From Streptomyces sp. Ru72 (lineage in GTDB: Bacteria; Actinomycetota; Actinomycetes; Streptomycetales; Streptomycetaceae), in assembly GCF_002920635.1 (NCBI RefSeq), contig NZ_PQSR01000072.1, positions 1 to 38,175 on the forward strand: a stretch of DNA of 38,175 nucleotides, read 5' to 3'. Numbering within the stretch: position 1 is the first letter of the stretch; every line of letters begins with the position of its first letter. The notes below the pieces were generated by a model that saw nothing but the letters and a program-made list of their open reading frames with translations, was not told where the DNA came from and ran no database searches. Shown piece by piece: positions 31,149-38,175 of this stretch. A program made the position numbers and the translations under genes.

Positions 31149-31730
31149 ATGGCGACCACTCGTTCTCTCTCCACCGCCGCCCTCACCACCGCCACCCCGC
31201 CGAACGGCTCGGCACGGCACCGGCTGCGTGCCGTCGACCGGGACGAGGCCGTCGACGTGGCCGACTTCCTGCCGCCGGGCGCCACCTGGCTGCCGGCGCC
31301 CCCGCACACGCTGCCGAGCCTGCCCGGCCGCCCGCCGATGATCGGCTACCTGGTGCTCGTCCCGGCCGACCAGCAGCCCCCGTTCCCGCCCGCCGCGGTG
31401 CCCGACCGGCCGGACACGCGGCAGGCCGTGGGCTCGGACCCGCTCGTCCGCGTCGACACCGGCCGGCGCACCGCCGAGGTGGACGGGCGGCCGCTCGACC
31501 TGACGTATCTGGAGTTCGAGCTGCTCGCCCATCTGGTGGCCCACCCGCACCGGGTGCACACCCGGGACCAGCTGGTGACCACGGTGTGGGGCTACGGCCA
31601 TGTGGGCGACGGGCGCACCGTGGACGTCCACATCGCCCGGCTGCGGCGCAAGCTGGGCGCCGAGCACCGCGGGACCATCCAGACGGTGCGGCGCGTGGGC
31701 TACAAGTACGCTCCGCCGACGGGTCGTTGA
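31149..31730 (+). CDS. Winged-helix (OmpR/PhoB-type) regulator without receiver domain
   Basis: This 193-residue protein has a C-terminal OmpR-type DNA-binding domain (about 98-188): LTYLEFELLAHLVAHPHRVHTRDQLV is the recognition-core opening, and GRTVDVHIARLRRKLG with TVRRVGYKY completes it. The N-terminal 90 residues are Pro/Ala-rich, with a conserved-looking stretch (MIGYLVLVPADQQPP), and contain no phosphoacceptor receiver. Activity is thus not set by a standard histidine kinase. A possible ribosome site (aaagag) lies 11 nt before the ATG. It follows the leader-like ORF and precedes the epimerase gene by 60 nt. Confidence 0.87.
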   Translation: MATTRSLSTAALTTATPPNGSARHRLRAVDRDEAVDVADFLPPGATWLPAPPHTLPSLPGRPPMIGYLVLVPADQQPPFPPAAVPDRPDTRQAVGSDPLVRVDTGRRTAEVDGRPLDLTYLEFELLAHLVAHPHRVHTRDQLVTTVWGYGHVGDGRTVDVHIARLRRKLGAEHRGTIQTVRRVGYKYAPPTGR

Positions 31731-31790
31731 CCGTCTGCTGACGGCAGATCCCTGTTCCCTCCGGCCGCCCGACCGGGCAGAGTCACCGGC

Positions 31791-32810
31791 ATGAGACTTC
31801 TGGTGCTGGGTGGTACGGAGTTCGTGGGACGGGCCGTCGTGGAGGCGGCCCTCGGGCGCGGCTGGGACGTGACCGTCTTCAACCGGGGGACGCACCGACC
31901 CCCGGCCGGTGTGCGGGCGTTGCAGGGCGACCGCACCGCGCCAGGCGGGCTCGCCGCCCTCGCGCAAGGCGAGTGGGACGCCGTCGTGGACACCTGGTCG
32001 GCGGCGCCCCGGGCCGTGCACGAGGCGGCGCGGCTGCTGCGGGGCCGCGCCGGGCGGTACGTGTACGTGTCGAGCTGCTCGGTGTACGCCTGGCCCGCGC
32101 CGGCCGGGTACGACGAGAGTGCCCCGTCGGTCGAGGGCGCCGAGCCCGACGCCGGCACGACCGACTACGCGCGCGACAAGCGCGGCGCCGAGATCGCCGC
32201 CGTCGAGGCCTTCGGCGCGGACCGCTGCGTGCTCGTACGGGCCGGGCTGATCCTCGGCCCGTACGAGAACGTCGGCCGGTTGCCGTGGTGGCTGACCCGC
32301 GTCGCGCGCGGCGGGCCCGTGCTGGCGCCGGGGCCGCGCGACCTGCCGCTGCAGTACGTCGACGTCCGCGACCTCGCCGAGTGGATCCTCGGTGCGGTGG
32401 AGCAGGAGCTGAGCGGCCCCTACAACCTGATCAGCCCTCAGAGGCACGCCACCATGGGCTCGTTGCTGGAAGCCTGCGTAGCGGCCACCGGCTCGGCGGC
32501 CGAGCTGCGCTGGACCGAGCCGGAGGTGATCCTCGAGGCGGGCATCGCACCGTGGACACAGCTGCCCGTCTGGGTCCCGCCGGGCACCGACATGCACGAC
32601 GCGTTGCACGCCGCCGACGTCTCACGTGCGGTGGCGGCCGGGCTGGTCTGCCGGCCGGTGGAGGAGACCGTCGCCGACACCTGGAACTGGCTGCGGTCCG
32701 TCGGCGGTACCGCACCGCAACGCCCCGACCTCCCGCCGCTGGGGCTCGACCCCGAAGTGGAGGCGAAGGTGCTCGCGGCGACCGGAGGTGTATCTGGCAC
32801 CACCCCCTGA
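31791..32810 (+). CDS. NAD-dependent epimerase/dehydratase-family reductase
   Basis: This 339-residue extended short-chain dehydrogenase has MRLLVLGGTEFVGRAVVEAAL (Rossmann GGTxFVG) at its start. It also has VFNRGTHRP, the catalytic region YVYVSSCSVYAWPAPAGYDE, and the YxxxK pair in TTDYARDKRGAE. LPLQYVDVRDLAEWIL is the usual substrate-side motif. The GGTxFxGxxxV and FNRGT pattern resembles the isoflavone-reductase/NAD-epimerase-like group; the substrate is unknown. CAGAGT (31778-31783) ends 7 nt before the ATG, suggesting a leaderless start. The C-terminal 25 residues are Pro-rich. Confidence 0.88.
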   Translation: MRLLVLGGTEFVGRAVVEAALGRGWDVTVFNRGTHRPPAGVRALQGDRTAPGGLAALAQGEWDAVVDTWSAAPRAVHEAARLLRGRAGRYVYVSSCSVYAWPAPAGYDESAPSVEGAEPDAGTTDYARDKRGAEIAAVEAFGADRCVLVRAGLILGPYENVGRLPWWLTRVARGGPVLAPGPRDLPLQYVDVRDLAEWILGAVEQELSGPYNLISPQRHATMGSLLEACVAATGSAAELRWTEPEVILEAGIAPWTQLPVWVPPGTDMHDALHAADVSRAVAAGLVCRPVEETVADTWNWLRSVGGTAPQRPDLPPLGLDPEVEAKVLAATGGVSGTTP

Positions 32811-32861
32811 CCGGGGGTTCGGGCCAGTGACCGCCGCCCGGCCCTCCGCCAGACTGACGCC

Positions 32862-34139
32862 ATGAACACTGACATCAGGCGCGGGGGCGCCCGCGAGCAC
32901 GCACGAGAGGTGGTCCTTGCCGCCGTGCGGGGGCTGGTGCTGTCCCTCGCGGTGCTGCCGTTCGGCGTGGCGTTCCTCGTGCTGACGCTCCTGTCCCTCG
33001 CGTTCGTCCCGCTCGGGATCGGGCTCGTCACCACCCCGTGGGTGCTGACCGGCGTGCGTGCCCTGGCGGACACCCGGCGCAGGCTCGCGGAGGAGTGGTG
33101 CGGGATACGGATCCGCTCGGTGTACCGGCCGCTGCCCGCGGACGCCAATCCGTGGTCGCGCACCTTCGGGATGCTGCGCGACCCGCAGACCTGGCGGGAC
33201 GTTCTCTGGCTGCCGGTGGACATCACGGCGGGCTTCTTCACCGCGCTGCTGCCGGTCGTGGTGCTGCTGTACCCGGTGCAGGGGCTCCTGCTGCCGGCCG
33301 GGCTGTGGCGGGCGTACGTGCCGGGCGGGGGCGGCACCTACCACTACGCCTTCGTCCCGGTCTCCGGCCAGGCGTCCGCCTTCGGCGCGGCCGCGCTCGG
33401 CGCCGTGCTCGGCGCGGTCACCTGGCGGTACGCCCCGAGCCTGCTCGGCGTGCACTTCCGGCTCGCACGGGCCGTCCTGGGCAGCCCGCACGGTGAACTG
33501 GCCGAGCGGGTCCGGGTGCTGACCGAGACGCGACGGGACGCGGTGGACACCTCCGCCGCCGAACTGCGCCGGATCGAGCGGGACCTGCACGACGGGGCGC
33601 AGGCCCGGCTGGTGGCCATGGGCATGGACCTGGGCACCATCGAGATGCTGCTCGACAAGGACCCCGCGAAGGCCAAGGAGCTCGTCGCGCAGGCCCGCCG
33701 GTCCTCCGTGGAGGCCCTGGCCGAGCTGCGCGAACTCGTCCGCGGCATCCATCCGCCGGTGCTCGCCGAGCGTGGACTGGGCGATGCCGTACGGGCGTTG
33801 GTGCTGCGGCTGCCCCTTGCCACCGAGGTGAACGTCGAGCTGGACGGCCGCGCCGACGCGCCGGTCGAGTCGGCCGCCTACTTCGCGGTCAGCGAGGTCC
33901 TCACCAACGCGGTCAAGCACTCCGGCGCCGACCGGATCTGGGTCGACCTGCACCACAGTGAGGGCATGCTGCGCATCTCGGTCACCGACAACGGCAAGGG
34001 CGGCGCGGTGATCGGCGCGGGTTCCGGGCTCCGCGGAGTCGAGCGGCGGCTGGGTACGTTCGACGGCGTCCTGGCCGTCAGCAGCCCCGCGGGCGGTCCC
34101 ACCATGGTCACCATGGAGATCCCGTGCGCGTTGTCCTAG
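32862..34139 (+). CDS. Sensor histidine kinase (NarL/DesK type)
   Basis: This 425-residue membrane kinase has an N-terminal region of four hydrophobic helices (about 18-65 and 115-190) with a motif typical of the PF13796 'sensor' domain (WSRTFGMLRDPQTWRDVLWLPVD). A HisKA_3 segment holds the phosphoaccepting His243 (ERDLHDGAQARLVAMGMDL), and a HATPase domain follows (SEVLTNAVKHSGA, then DNGKGG and GSGLRGVERRLG). The signal is unknown. CAGACT (32850-32855) lies 6 nt before the ATG and no ribosome site is seen. Its stop overlaps the response regulator start by 16 nt, so the two are translationally coupled. Confidence 0.93.
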   Translation: MNTDIRRGGAREHAREVVLAAVRGLVLSLAVLPFGVAFLVLTLLSLAFVPLGIGLVTTPWVLTGVRALADTRRRLAEEWCGIRIRSVYRPLPADANPWSRTFGMLRDPQTWRDVLWLPVDITAGFFTALLPVVVLLYPVQGLLLPAGLWRAYVPGGGGTYHYAFVPVSGQASAFGAAALGAVLGAVTWRYAPSLLGVHFRLARAVLGSPHGELAERVRVLTETRRDAVDTSAAELRRIERDLHDGAQARLVAMGMDLGTIEMLLDKDPAKAKELVAQARRSSVEALAELRELVRGIHPPVLAERGLGDAVRALVLRLPLATEVNVELDGRADAPVESAAYFAVSEVLTNAVKHSGADRIWVDLHHSEGMLRISVTDNGKGGAVIGAGSGLRGVERRLGTFDGVLAVSSPAGGPTMVTMEIPCALS

Positions 34140-34777
34140 CGGAAGACCTCTTCCTGCTGCGCGACGGACTGGTGCGGCTGCTCGAGGCCCACGACTTCGA
34201 GATCGCCGCCGCCGTCGAGTCCGGTCCCGAGCTCACCCGCGCGCTGGCCGAACTGACGCCCGACGTCGCCGTGGTGGACGTACGCCTGCCGCCGACGCAC
34301 ACGGACGAGGGGCTGCAGTGCGCGCTGCGGGCCCGCCGGGAGCGGCCGGGGCTCCCGGTGCTGGTGCTGTCGCAGCACGTGGAGCAGTTGTACGCGCGGG
34401 AACTGCTCGCCGACGGCACCGGCGGGGTGGGCTATCTGCTCAAGGACCGGGTGTTCGACGCGGAGCAGTTCGTGGACGCGGTACGACGGGTCGCAGCGGG
34501 TGGCACCGCGATGGACCCGCAGGTGATCCAGCAGCTGCTGACGCGGCGTGCGGCGGACGACCGGCCGCTGGCACGGCTGACGCCCCGTGAGCTGGAGGTG
34601 CTGGAGCTGATGGCGCAGGGCCGCTCGAACGCGGCGATCGCCGACCGGCTGGTCGTCACCGAGCGGGCGATCGCGAAACACACCTCCAATATCTTCGCGA
34701 AACTGGGCCTCGAGGTTTCCGACGACGACAATCGGCGGGTTCTGGCCGTGCTCGCCTATTTGGATCACGGCCGCTGA
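34124..34777 (+). CDS. NarL/LuxR-type response regulator
   Basis: This 217-residue partner of the kinase has a receiver domain with acidic residues at 7-8 (AED), the phosphoacceptor Asp52 (VAVVDVRLPP), a Ser at 83 (VLSQH) and Lys107 (YLLKDRVFD). A LuxR helix-turn-helix spans about 150-195: LTPRELEVLELMAQGRSNAA, then IADRLVVTERAIAKHTSNIF. The GTG at 34124 lies inside the kinase gene after a ggag ribosome site. The gene ends about 200 nt before the DUF1996 gene. Its targets are unknown, although a neighbour is the simplest guess. Confidence 0.94.
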   Translation: MRVVLAEDLFLLRDGLVRLLEAHDFEIAAAVESGPELTRALAELTPDVAVVDVRLPPTHTDEGLQCALRARRERPGLPVLVLSQHVEQLYARELLADGTGGVGYLLKDRVFDAEQFVDAVRRVAAGGTAMDPQVIQQLLTRRAADDRPLARLTPRELEVLELMAQGRSNAAIADRLVVTERAIAKHTSNIFAKLGLEVSDDDNRRVLAVLAYLDHGR

Positions 34778-34861
34778 ATGAAATTCAAAGAAGTCAGGCC
34801 TACCCGCCTCAACTCCCGTTGACACGGGGCTTCTGCACCTCTTGGGCCCGAATTGCCCTCA

Positions 34862-34886
34862 GGAACCTCCAAGTTTTTCTCCGGTC
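34862..34886 (+). promoter_or_regulatory. Candidate ECF sigma promoter for DUF1996 gene
   Basis: GGAAC (34862-34866) and GTC (34884-34886) are 17 nt apart, the general pattern of SigE-type ECF promoters, which respond to envelope stress. A leader of about 85 nt would reach the ATG at 34978. An upstream TTGACA (34819-34824) is a rival -35. Confidence 0.4.
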
Positions 34887-34977
34887 TCTGAACACCTCAC
34901 CGGCCTCCTGCGTATGGGATGGCGCCGCTTCACCCCTGTCGGGCGCCTCCGCCCCGAAAGGAAGTCAGAGGAGTTCC

Positions 34978-36504
34978 ATGGGACGCAACACGAGAAAACG
35001 CCGTACGCCGCTGGCCACCAAGGCCATAGCCGCCTCGGCTGCCCTAGCGCTCGGTGGGGGCGGGTTGCTCTGGGCCAACTACTTCGCCTCGGCCCACGAG
35101 ACGAACAACCAGGCCTGGGGAGGGAACCAGACCAAGGCCGCCAGCGCCCAGGTGGCGACGATCTCCTGCCCGGACGTCGGTCAGAAGCTGACGAACGTGC
35201 CGGCCGCGGCGCGCAACGGCGTGGCCGCGGAGCTCGCGAACCTCGACAAGCAGATCACCGAGGCCTACTCCCGGCTCGCCTCCACGCGCCAGGCCCAGGC
35301 GAACGACGCGAGCTTCGTGCAGAACGCGATCGTCGGCCCCCTGAAGGAGAAGCGGGCCGCGACGATCGACCGGATCAGGATCGACATCCAGCGGGTCGGC
35401 GGGACCTTCAACCAGTCGCTGTCCCAGCTCGCCGCCTGCACGACGCTGACCGCCAACCAGACCAACGCCGGCCAGACCGGTGGCGGCCAGCAGCAGAACG
35501 GTGGCCAGCAGCAGAATGGCGGCCAGCAGCAGGGCGGCCAGCAGCAGAACGGTGGCCAGCAGCAGGGCAACGGCGGTCAGGCCGGCAACGGCCCGGTGGC
35601 GGCCGACTTCGTCGACATCACGAAGGTCGCGCCGAACGTCCAGGCCAAGCCGCGAAAGACCGGCAACGCCTCGACAGGTCAGTTCGTCACGCGCTGCGGT
35701 GTGAACGCGAACAAGAACCACAACACCGACAACGTGATCGTGGCGCCCGGCGTGGCCAACGGCGCGCACCACCTGCACGACTACGTCGGCAACCAGAAGG
35801 TCAACGCCTTCTCCAGCAACCAGACGTTCCTGCAGGGCGGCACCAGCTGCCAGAACAAGAACGACCTGTCGTCGTACTACTGGCCGGTCGTCCGCATCCA
35901 GGACGGCACGCAGGACTTCGACCAGAACAGGGACGGCGGTGGCAAGGAAGGCAACGTCGGCCGGATCCTGACCCCCGTCCAGGCGGAGATCAAGTACGTC
36001 GGCAACCCGAGCAGCAAGGTCGTCGCGATGCCGCAGTTCCTGCGCATCATCACCGGTGACGCCAAGACCACCACCAACGGCCTGGCGAACGCCAACGCGC
36101 ACTGGAGCTGCACCGGCTTCGAGAACAAGGTCCAGCTGACGACGCAGTACCCGATCTGCCCGCAGGGCAGCAACGTGGTCCGCACGTTCGCCTTCCAGAG
36201 CTGCTGGGACGGCCAGAACATCGACAGCGCCAACCACCGCACGCACGTGGCCTTCGCCGACCCGGCGAGCGGCGTCTGCGGGAACGGCTTCAAGGCGATC
36301 CCGCAGCTGACGATGCGCCTCGTGTACAAGATCAACCCGCCGGTCATCCAGAACGGCCAGGTGAAGAACGCCTACGCCGTGGACGGCTTCCCGGACCAGC
36401 TCCACAAGGCGGCCACCGACCACGACGACTTCATCAGCGTCACGACCGGCGGCCTGGCCAACAAGATCGCCAACTGCATCAACTCCGGTCAGAGGTGCCA
36501 GTGA
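34978..36504 (+). CDS. Secreted DUF1996 protein with Gln-rich linker
   Basis: This 508-residue exported protein has a basic N-terminus and hydrophobic stretch (about 12-38). A helical region between Cys64 and Cys154 is followed by a Gln/Gly/Asn repeat linker (about 165-205). The DUF1996 domain (about 210-480) has the core NGAHHLHDYVGNQ. Many cysteines (Cys240, 291, 378, 394, 409, 434) suit disulfides outside the cell. DUF1996 occurs in fungi and actinobacteria and its function is unknown. The ATG at 34978 has gaggag about 5 nt upstream. The layout (helical Cys-bounded module, low-complexity linker, C-terminal domain) recalls the RlpA-like protein at 28524. A perfect terminator follows. Confidence 0.88.
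   Translation: MGRNTRKRRTPLATKAIAASAALALGGGGLLWANYFASAHETNNQAWGGNQTKAASAQVATISCPDVGQKLTNVPAAARNGVAAELANLDKQITEAYSRLASTRQAQANDASFVQNAIVGPLKEKRAATIDRIRIDIQRVGGTFNQSLSQLAACTTLTANQTNAGQTGGGQQQNGGQQQNGGQQQGGQQQNGGQQQGNGGQAGNGPVAADFVDITKVAPNVQAKPRKTGNASTGQFVTRCGVNANKNHNTDNVIVAPGVANGAHHLHDYVGNQKVNAFSSNQTFLQGGTSCQNKNDLSSYYWPVVRIQDGTQDFDQNRDGGGKEGNVGRILTPVQAEIKYVGNPSSKVVAMPQFLRIITGDAKTTTNGLANANAHWSCTGFENKVQLTTQYPICPQGSNVVRTFAFQSCWDGQNIDSANHRTHVAFADPASGVCGNGFKAIPQLTMRLVYKINPPVIQNGQVKNAYAVDGFPDQLHKAATDHDDFISVTTGGLANKIANCINSGQRCQ
35479..35580 (+). repeat. Gln-rich tandem coding repeat
   Basis: Imperfect 15-18-bp units (ggtggccagcagcagaac and variants) encode repeated GGQQQN, GGQQQG or GQQQN. They form the flexible linker of the DUF1996 protein. 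Repeat number may vary between strains. Confidence 0.8.
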
Positions 36505-36544
36505 CCCGACCGGGCCGGTGACCCGGCTGAGCCGGTGACCCACT

Positions 36545-36586
36545 GACGAAGGCCGGTGGCGGGAGGTCCCGCCACCGGCCTTCGTC
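36545..36586. terminator. Bidirectional terminator after DUF1996 gene
   Basis: A perfect 20-bp inverted repeat (36545-36564 with 36567-36586) has a 2-nt centre. It lies between the convergent DUF1996 and lipoprotein genes. Confidence 0.92.
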
Positions 36587-36606
36587 GTGTGCCGGCCGGG
36601 CCCGGC

Positions 36607-37041
36607 TCAGCCGCTGTGACCGCCGTGGGAGTGATGGTCGGCGCCCACCTCCACATCGCCGCCGAGCTTGCCACGCAGTGCCTTGACCACTCCGTCGTCG
36701 CCGACGGCGACCCACTTGCGGCCCACGAGGTAGTAACCGCCGTAGTCCTTCGCATCGTTGATCCACTCACGCTGGCCGCGGTCGGTCGCGAACGTGGCGA
36801 GCACGAACTTGCCGTCGGGATTGGTGCAGATGGCCTGACGGATCTCGTCGGCGTCCGTCTGGATGTTCGGCTTGCAGTTCACGTCCGCCGCCAGGTCCTC
36901 GAGGCTGCCGGTCGCGGCCGCCGGGACCTGGCCCTGGGCGGCCCCTGACGACCGGCCCGATCCACCCGATCCGCCGCAGCCGGTCAGCACCAGCAGGGCG
37001 ACGACGGCACCGGCCGCCAGCTTCTCGCGCGTGCACCTCAT
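36607..37041 (-). CDS. Lipoprotein with His-rich C-terminus
   Basis: This 144-residue protein has a signal peptide ending in a lipobox, LVLTGC, with Cys22 as the lipidation site, then a Ser/Gly linker (about 23-35). The folded part (about 44-130) includes the pattern SLEDLAADVNCKPNIQTDAD, then AICTNPDGKFVLATFATDRG. It ends with DHHSHGGHSG, five His or so in ten residues, which could bind a metal. The function is unknown. The ATG at 37041 has ggagg 5 nt upstream. It is divergent from the TPR gene, with starts about 140 nt apart. Confidence 0.87.
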   Translation of the reverse strand: MRCTREKLAAGAVVALLVLTGCGGSGGSGRSSGAAQGQVPAAATGSLEDLAADVNCKPNIQTDADEIRQAICTNPDGKFVLATFATDRGQREWINDAKDYGGYYLVGRKWVAVGDDGVVKALRGKLGGDVEVGADHHSHGGHSG

Positions 37042-37184
37042 GTGTTCCTCCGGTCCCTCGGGCCATGCCGCTGGGAGCCCCCGCGAGGGGCCCTGCCCTT
37101 CCGTACGGCTGTGGTGCGTCCGGTACTCAATGGCGGCACACCTGTGCGACAGTGTGCCGTCGGTACTCGTGACGAGGGGGACGG

Positions 37185-37688
37185 ATGAGCACACCGGGCT
37201 GGGAGCAGCGCCTGGCCGCCGCCTGGGCCGCTTTCGACGACTACGCCGAGGGGGGCGCCGCGGACTTCCGTGCCCTGATCGACGCCCTCGTCGCCGAACT
37301 GCCCGAGGACAGCCCGCTCGGGCCGTTCGAACGGGCCTGCGCCTGGGACTCGACGGGCCACTCGGACCAGGCGGTGCCGCTGTACCGGGAGGCCCTGGCG
37401 CGCGGCCTCGACGGCTACCGCGGCCGCCGGGCCAGGATCCAGCTGGCCAGCTCGCTCCGGAACATCGGGCAGCCCGAGGAGGGCGTCAAGCTTCTGACCC
37501 CGGAACTCGACGCGCCCTCGGACGAGTTGGACGACGCGGTACGCGCCGCCCTGGCCCTGTGCCTGTCGAGCCTGGGCCGCGACCGCGAGGGCCTCGCCCT
37601 GGTCCTCGGCGCGCTCGCCCCCCATCTGCCCCGCTACCAGCGGTCGATGGCGAACTACGCGCGACTGCTGGTCGAACCCGGCAACTGA
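37185..37688 (+). CDS. TPR-like repeat protein
   Basis: This 167-residue helical protein has repeats in the tetratricopeptide style: LGPFERACAWDSTGHSDQAV followed by PLYREALARGLDGYRGRRA, then ARIQLASSLRNIGQPEEGVK and AALALCLSSLGRDREGLALV. Such proteins act as binding scaffolds. The partner is unknown. The ATG at 37185 is preceded by gaggggg. No signal peptide or membrane segment is present. Confidence 0.87.
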   Translation: MSTPGWEQRLAAAWAAFDDYAEGGAADFRALIDALVAELPEDSPLGPFERACAWDSTGHSDQAVPLYREALARGLDGYRGRRARIQLASSLRNIGQPEEGVKLLTPELDAPSDELDDAVRAALALCLSSLGRDREGLALVLGALAPHLPRYQRSMANYARLLVEPGN

Positions 37689-37735
37689 GCTCTCCCGGGG
37701 CCGGGTGCCGGTGACCAACCCCCGTCTCGCTCGTT

Positions 37736-38175
37736 TTGCCGGACGTGCAGCCACAGGATGTCGCCCCGCGCCCCACACCGACCTCCGGACCGGTCGTCGA
37801 CGTCGAGCAGGCCGAGGCCGCGCTCGTCGAGCACTACCCCCGGCTCGTCCGGCTCGCCTATCTGGTGCTGCCACCGGGTCTCGGCCGCACCCGGCGGGTG
37901 CTGACGGCGCACGCCCTCGTCCAGCGGGCGCTGCCCCACGGGCGCGCCTCCGCGGCGGTGATCCCGGCCCAGGCGAACGGCCGCGACGGCGACCCCGGGT
38001 ACTCCTTCGTCCGTCTCCGGGTGGTGCGTACGGCACTGGAGGCGGGCGCGCCGCTGCGGCGCGCCGCCTGGCCGAAGCGCTCCCAGCTGCCGCCACTGCT
38101 GCCGCAGGTGTGGGGTCTGAAGCTCTTCCCGCGCTCCGGCGGCGCCGACGAACTCGCCTTGGACCAGCGGCTGTC
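37736..38175 (+). CDS. Conserved hypothetical protein, 5' part
   Basis: An open frame with strong third-position G/C runs to the window's right edge without a stop, so the gene is truncated there. It begins at TTG 37736 (reading MPDVQPQDVAP) or GTG 37745. The product has a segment VEQAEAALVEHYPRLVRLAY followed by LVLPPGLGRTRRVLTAHALVQ, then a linker and a PKRSQLPPLLPQVWGLKLFP motif. The EHYPRLVRLAYLVL part resembles the start of ECF sigma region 2, but no helix-turn-helix is visible in this part, so I make no functional call. I see no ribosome site; the start is uncertain. Confidence 0.7.
   Translation, partial: MPDVQPQDVAPRPTPTSGPVVDVEQAEAALVEHYPRLVRLAYLVLPPGLGRTRRVLTAHALVQRALPHGRASAAVIPAQANGRDGDPGYSFVRLRVVRTALEAGAPLRRAAWPKRSQLPPLLPQVWGLKLFPRSGGADELALDQRL

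Overview
The window is a high-GC (about 70% or more, with strong third-position G/C) actinobacterial chromosome segment. Gene content and order point to Streptomyces: the end of an acyltransferase E2 gene, a GntR regulator, aceE, lipB-lipA, a DUF4191 gene, an RDD gene, glnA, and about 10 kb later the eukaryotic-like glutamine synthetase glnII. Two kinds of streptomycete intergenic palindrome, GlnR-type boxes and many apparently leaderless starts fit the same assignment. The content is mostly conserved core chromosome. I see no prophage, IS element, CRISPR array, rRNA or tRNA.

Layout. 1-4.7 kb: the 3' part of the E2 (sucB/dlaT-type) gene, a strong terminator, a GntR/FCD regulator, and homodimeric pyruvate dehydrogenase E1 (aceE) behind a promoter whose -35 is covered by a perfect inverted repeat. 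4.7-12.1 kb: a WYL regulator, a DUF4240 protein, a small membrane-protein gene split by a frameshift at a C6 run, an amidase/PGRP gene divergent from a MarP-like membrane protease, a GNAT gene divergent from a TIGR01777 epimerase, and an FAD oxidoreductase. 12.1-19.6 kb: an NsdA-like HTH/TPR regulator interrupted by a dispersed repeat, lipoate synthesis (lipB, lipA), a small conserved protein, DUF4191 and RDD membrane proteins, and glnA with a GlnR box. 19.6-28.4 kb: an NCS1 permease with a C-terminal Cys4 tail, a large GAF/PAS/PP2C/HATPase protein, htpX-pspAB, a small membrane protein, an HTH_42 protein, a small unknown gene with a DNA-damage-type promoter, and an ArsC/Spx-like protein. 28.5-38.2 kb: a secreted RlpA-like protein, glnII with a GlnR box, a 40-residue leader-like ORF before a receiver-less winged-helix regulator, an epimerase, a two-component system, a secreted DUF1996 protein, a lipoprotein, a TPR protein, and a truncated unknown gene at the right edge.

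How the parts fit. Three metabolic themes converge on 2-oxo-acid dehydrogenases and nitrogen: the E2 and E1 subunits, the lipoylation enzymes LipB/LipA that modify E2, and the two glutamine synthetases. glnA and glnII each carry an upstream array of four half-sites with identical 5-6-5-6-5-6-5 spacing, consistent with shared GlnR control. Envelope maintenance is a second theme (amidase, MarP-like protease, HtpX/PspAB, RlpA-like, DUF1996, lipoprotein). The most unusual signals are the exact match to the mycobacterial RecA-NDp/PafBC promoter consensus in front of the unknown gene at 27.6-27.9 kb, the repeat inserted in frame in the NsdA-like gene, one repeat nested inside another upstream of lipA, and the C6-run frameshift. 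I found no clearly new multi-gene system.
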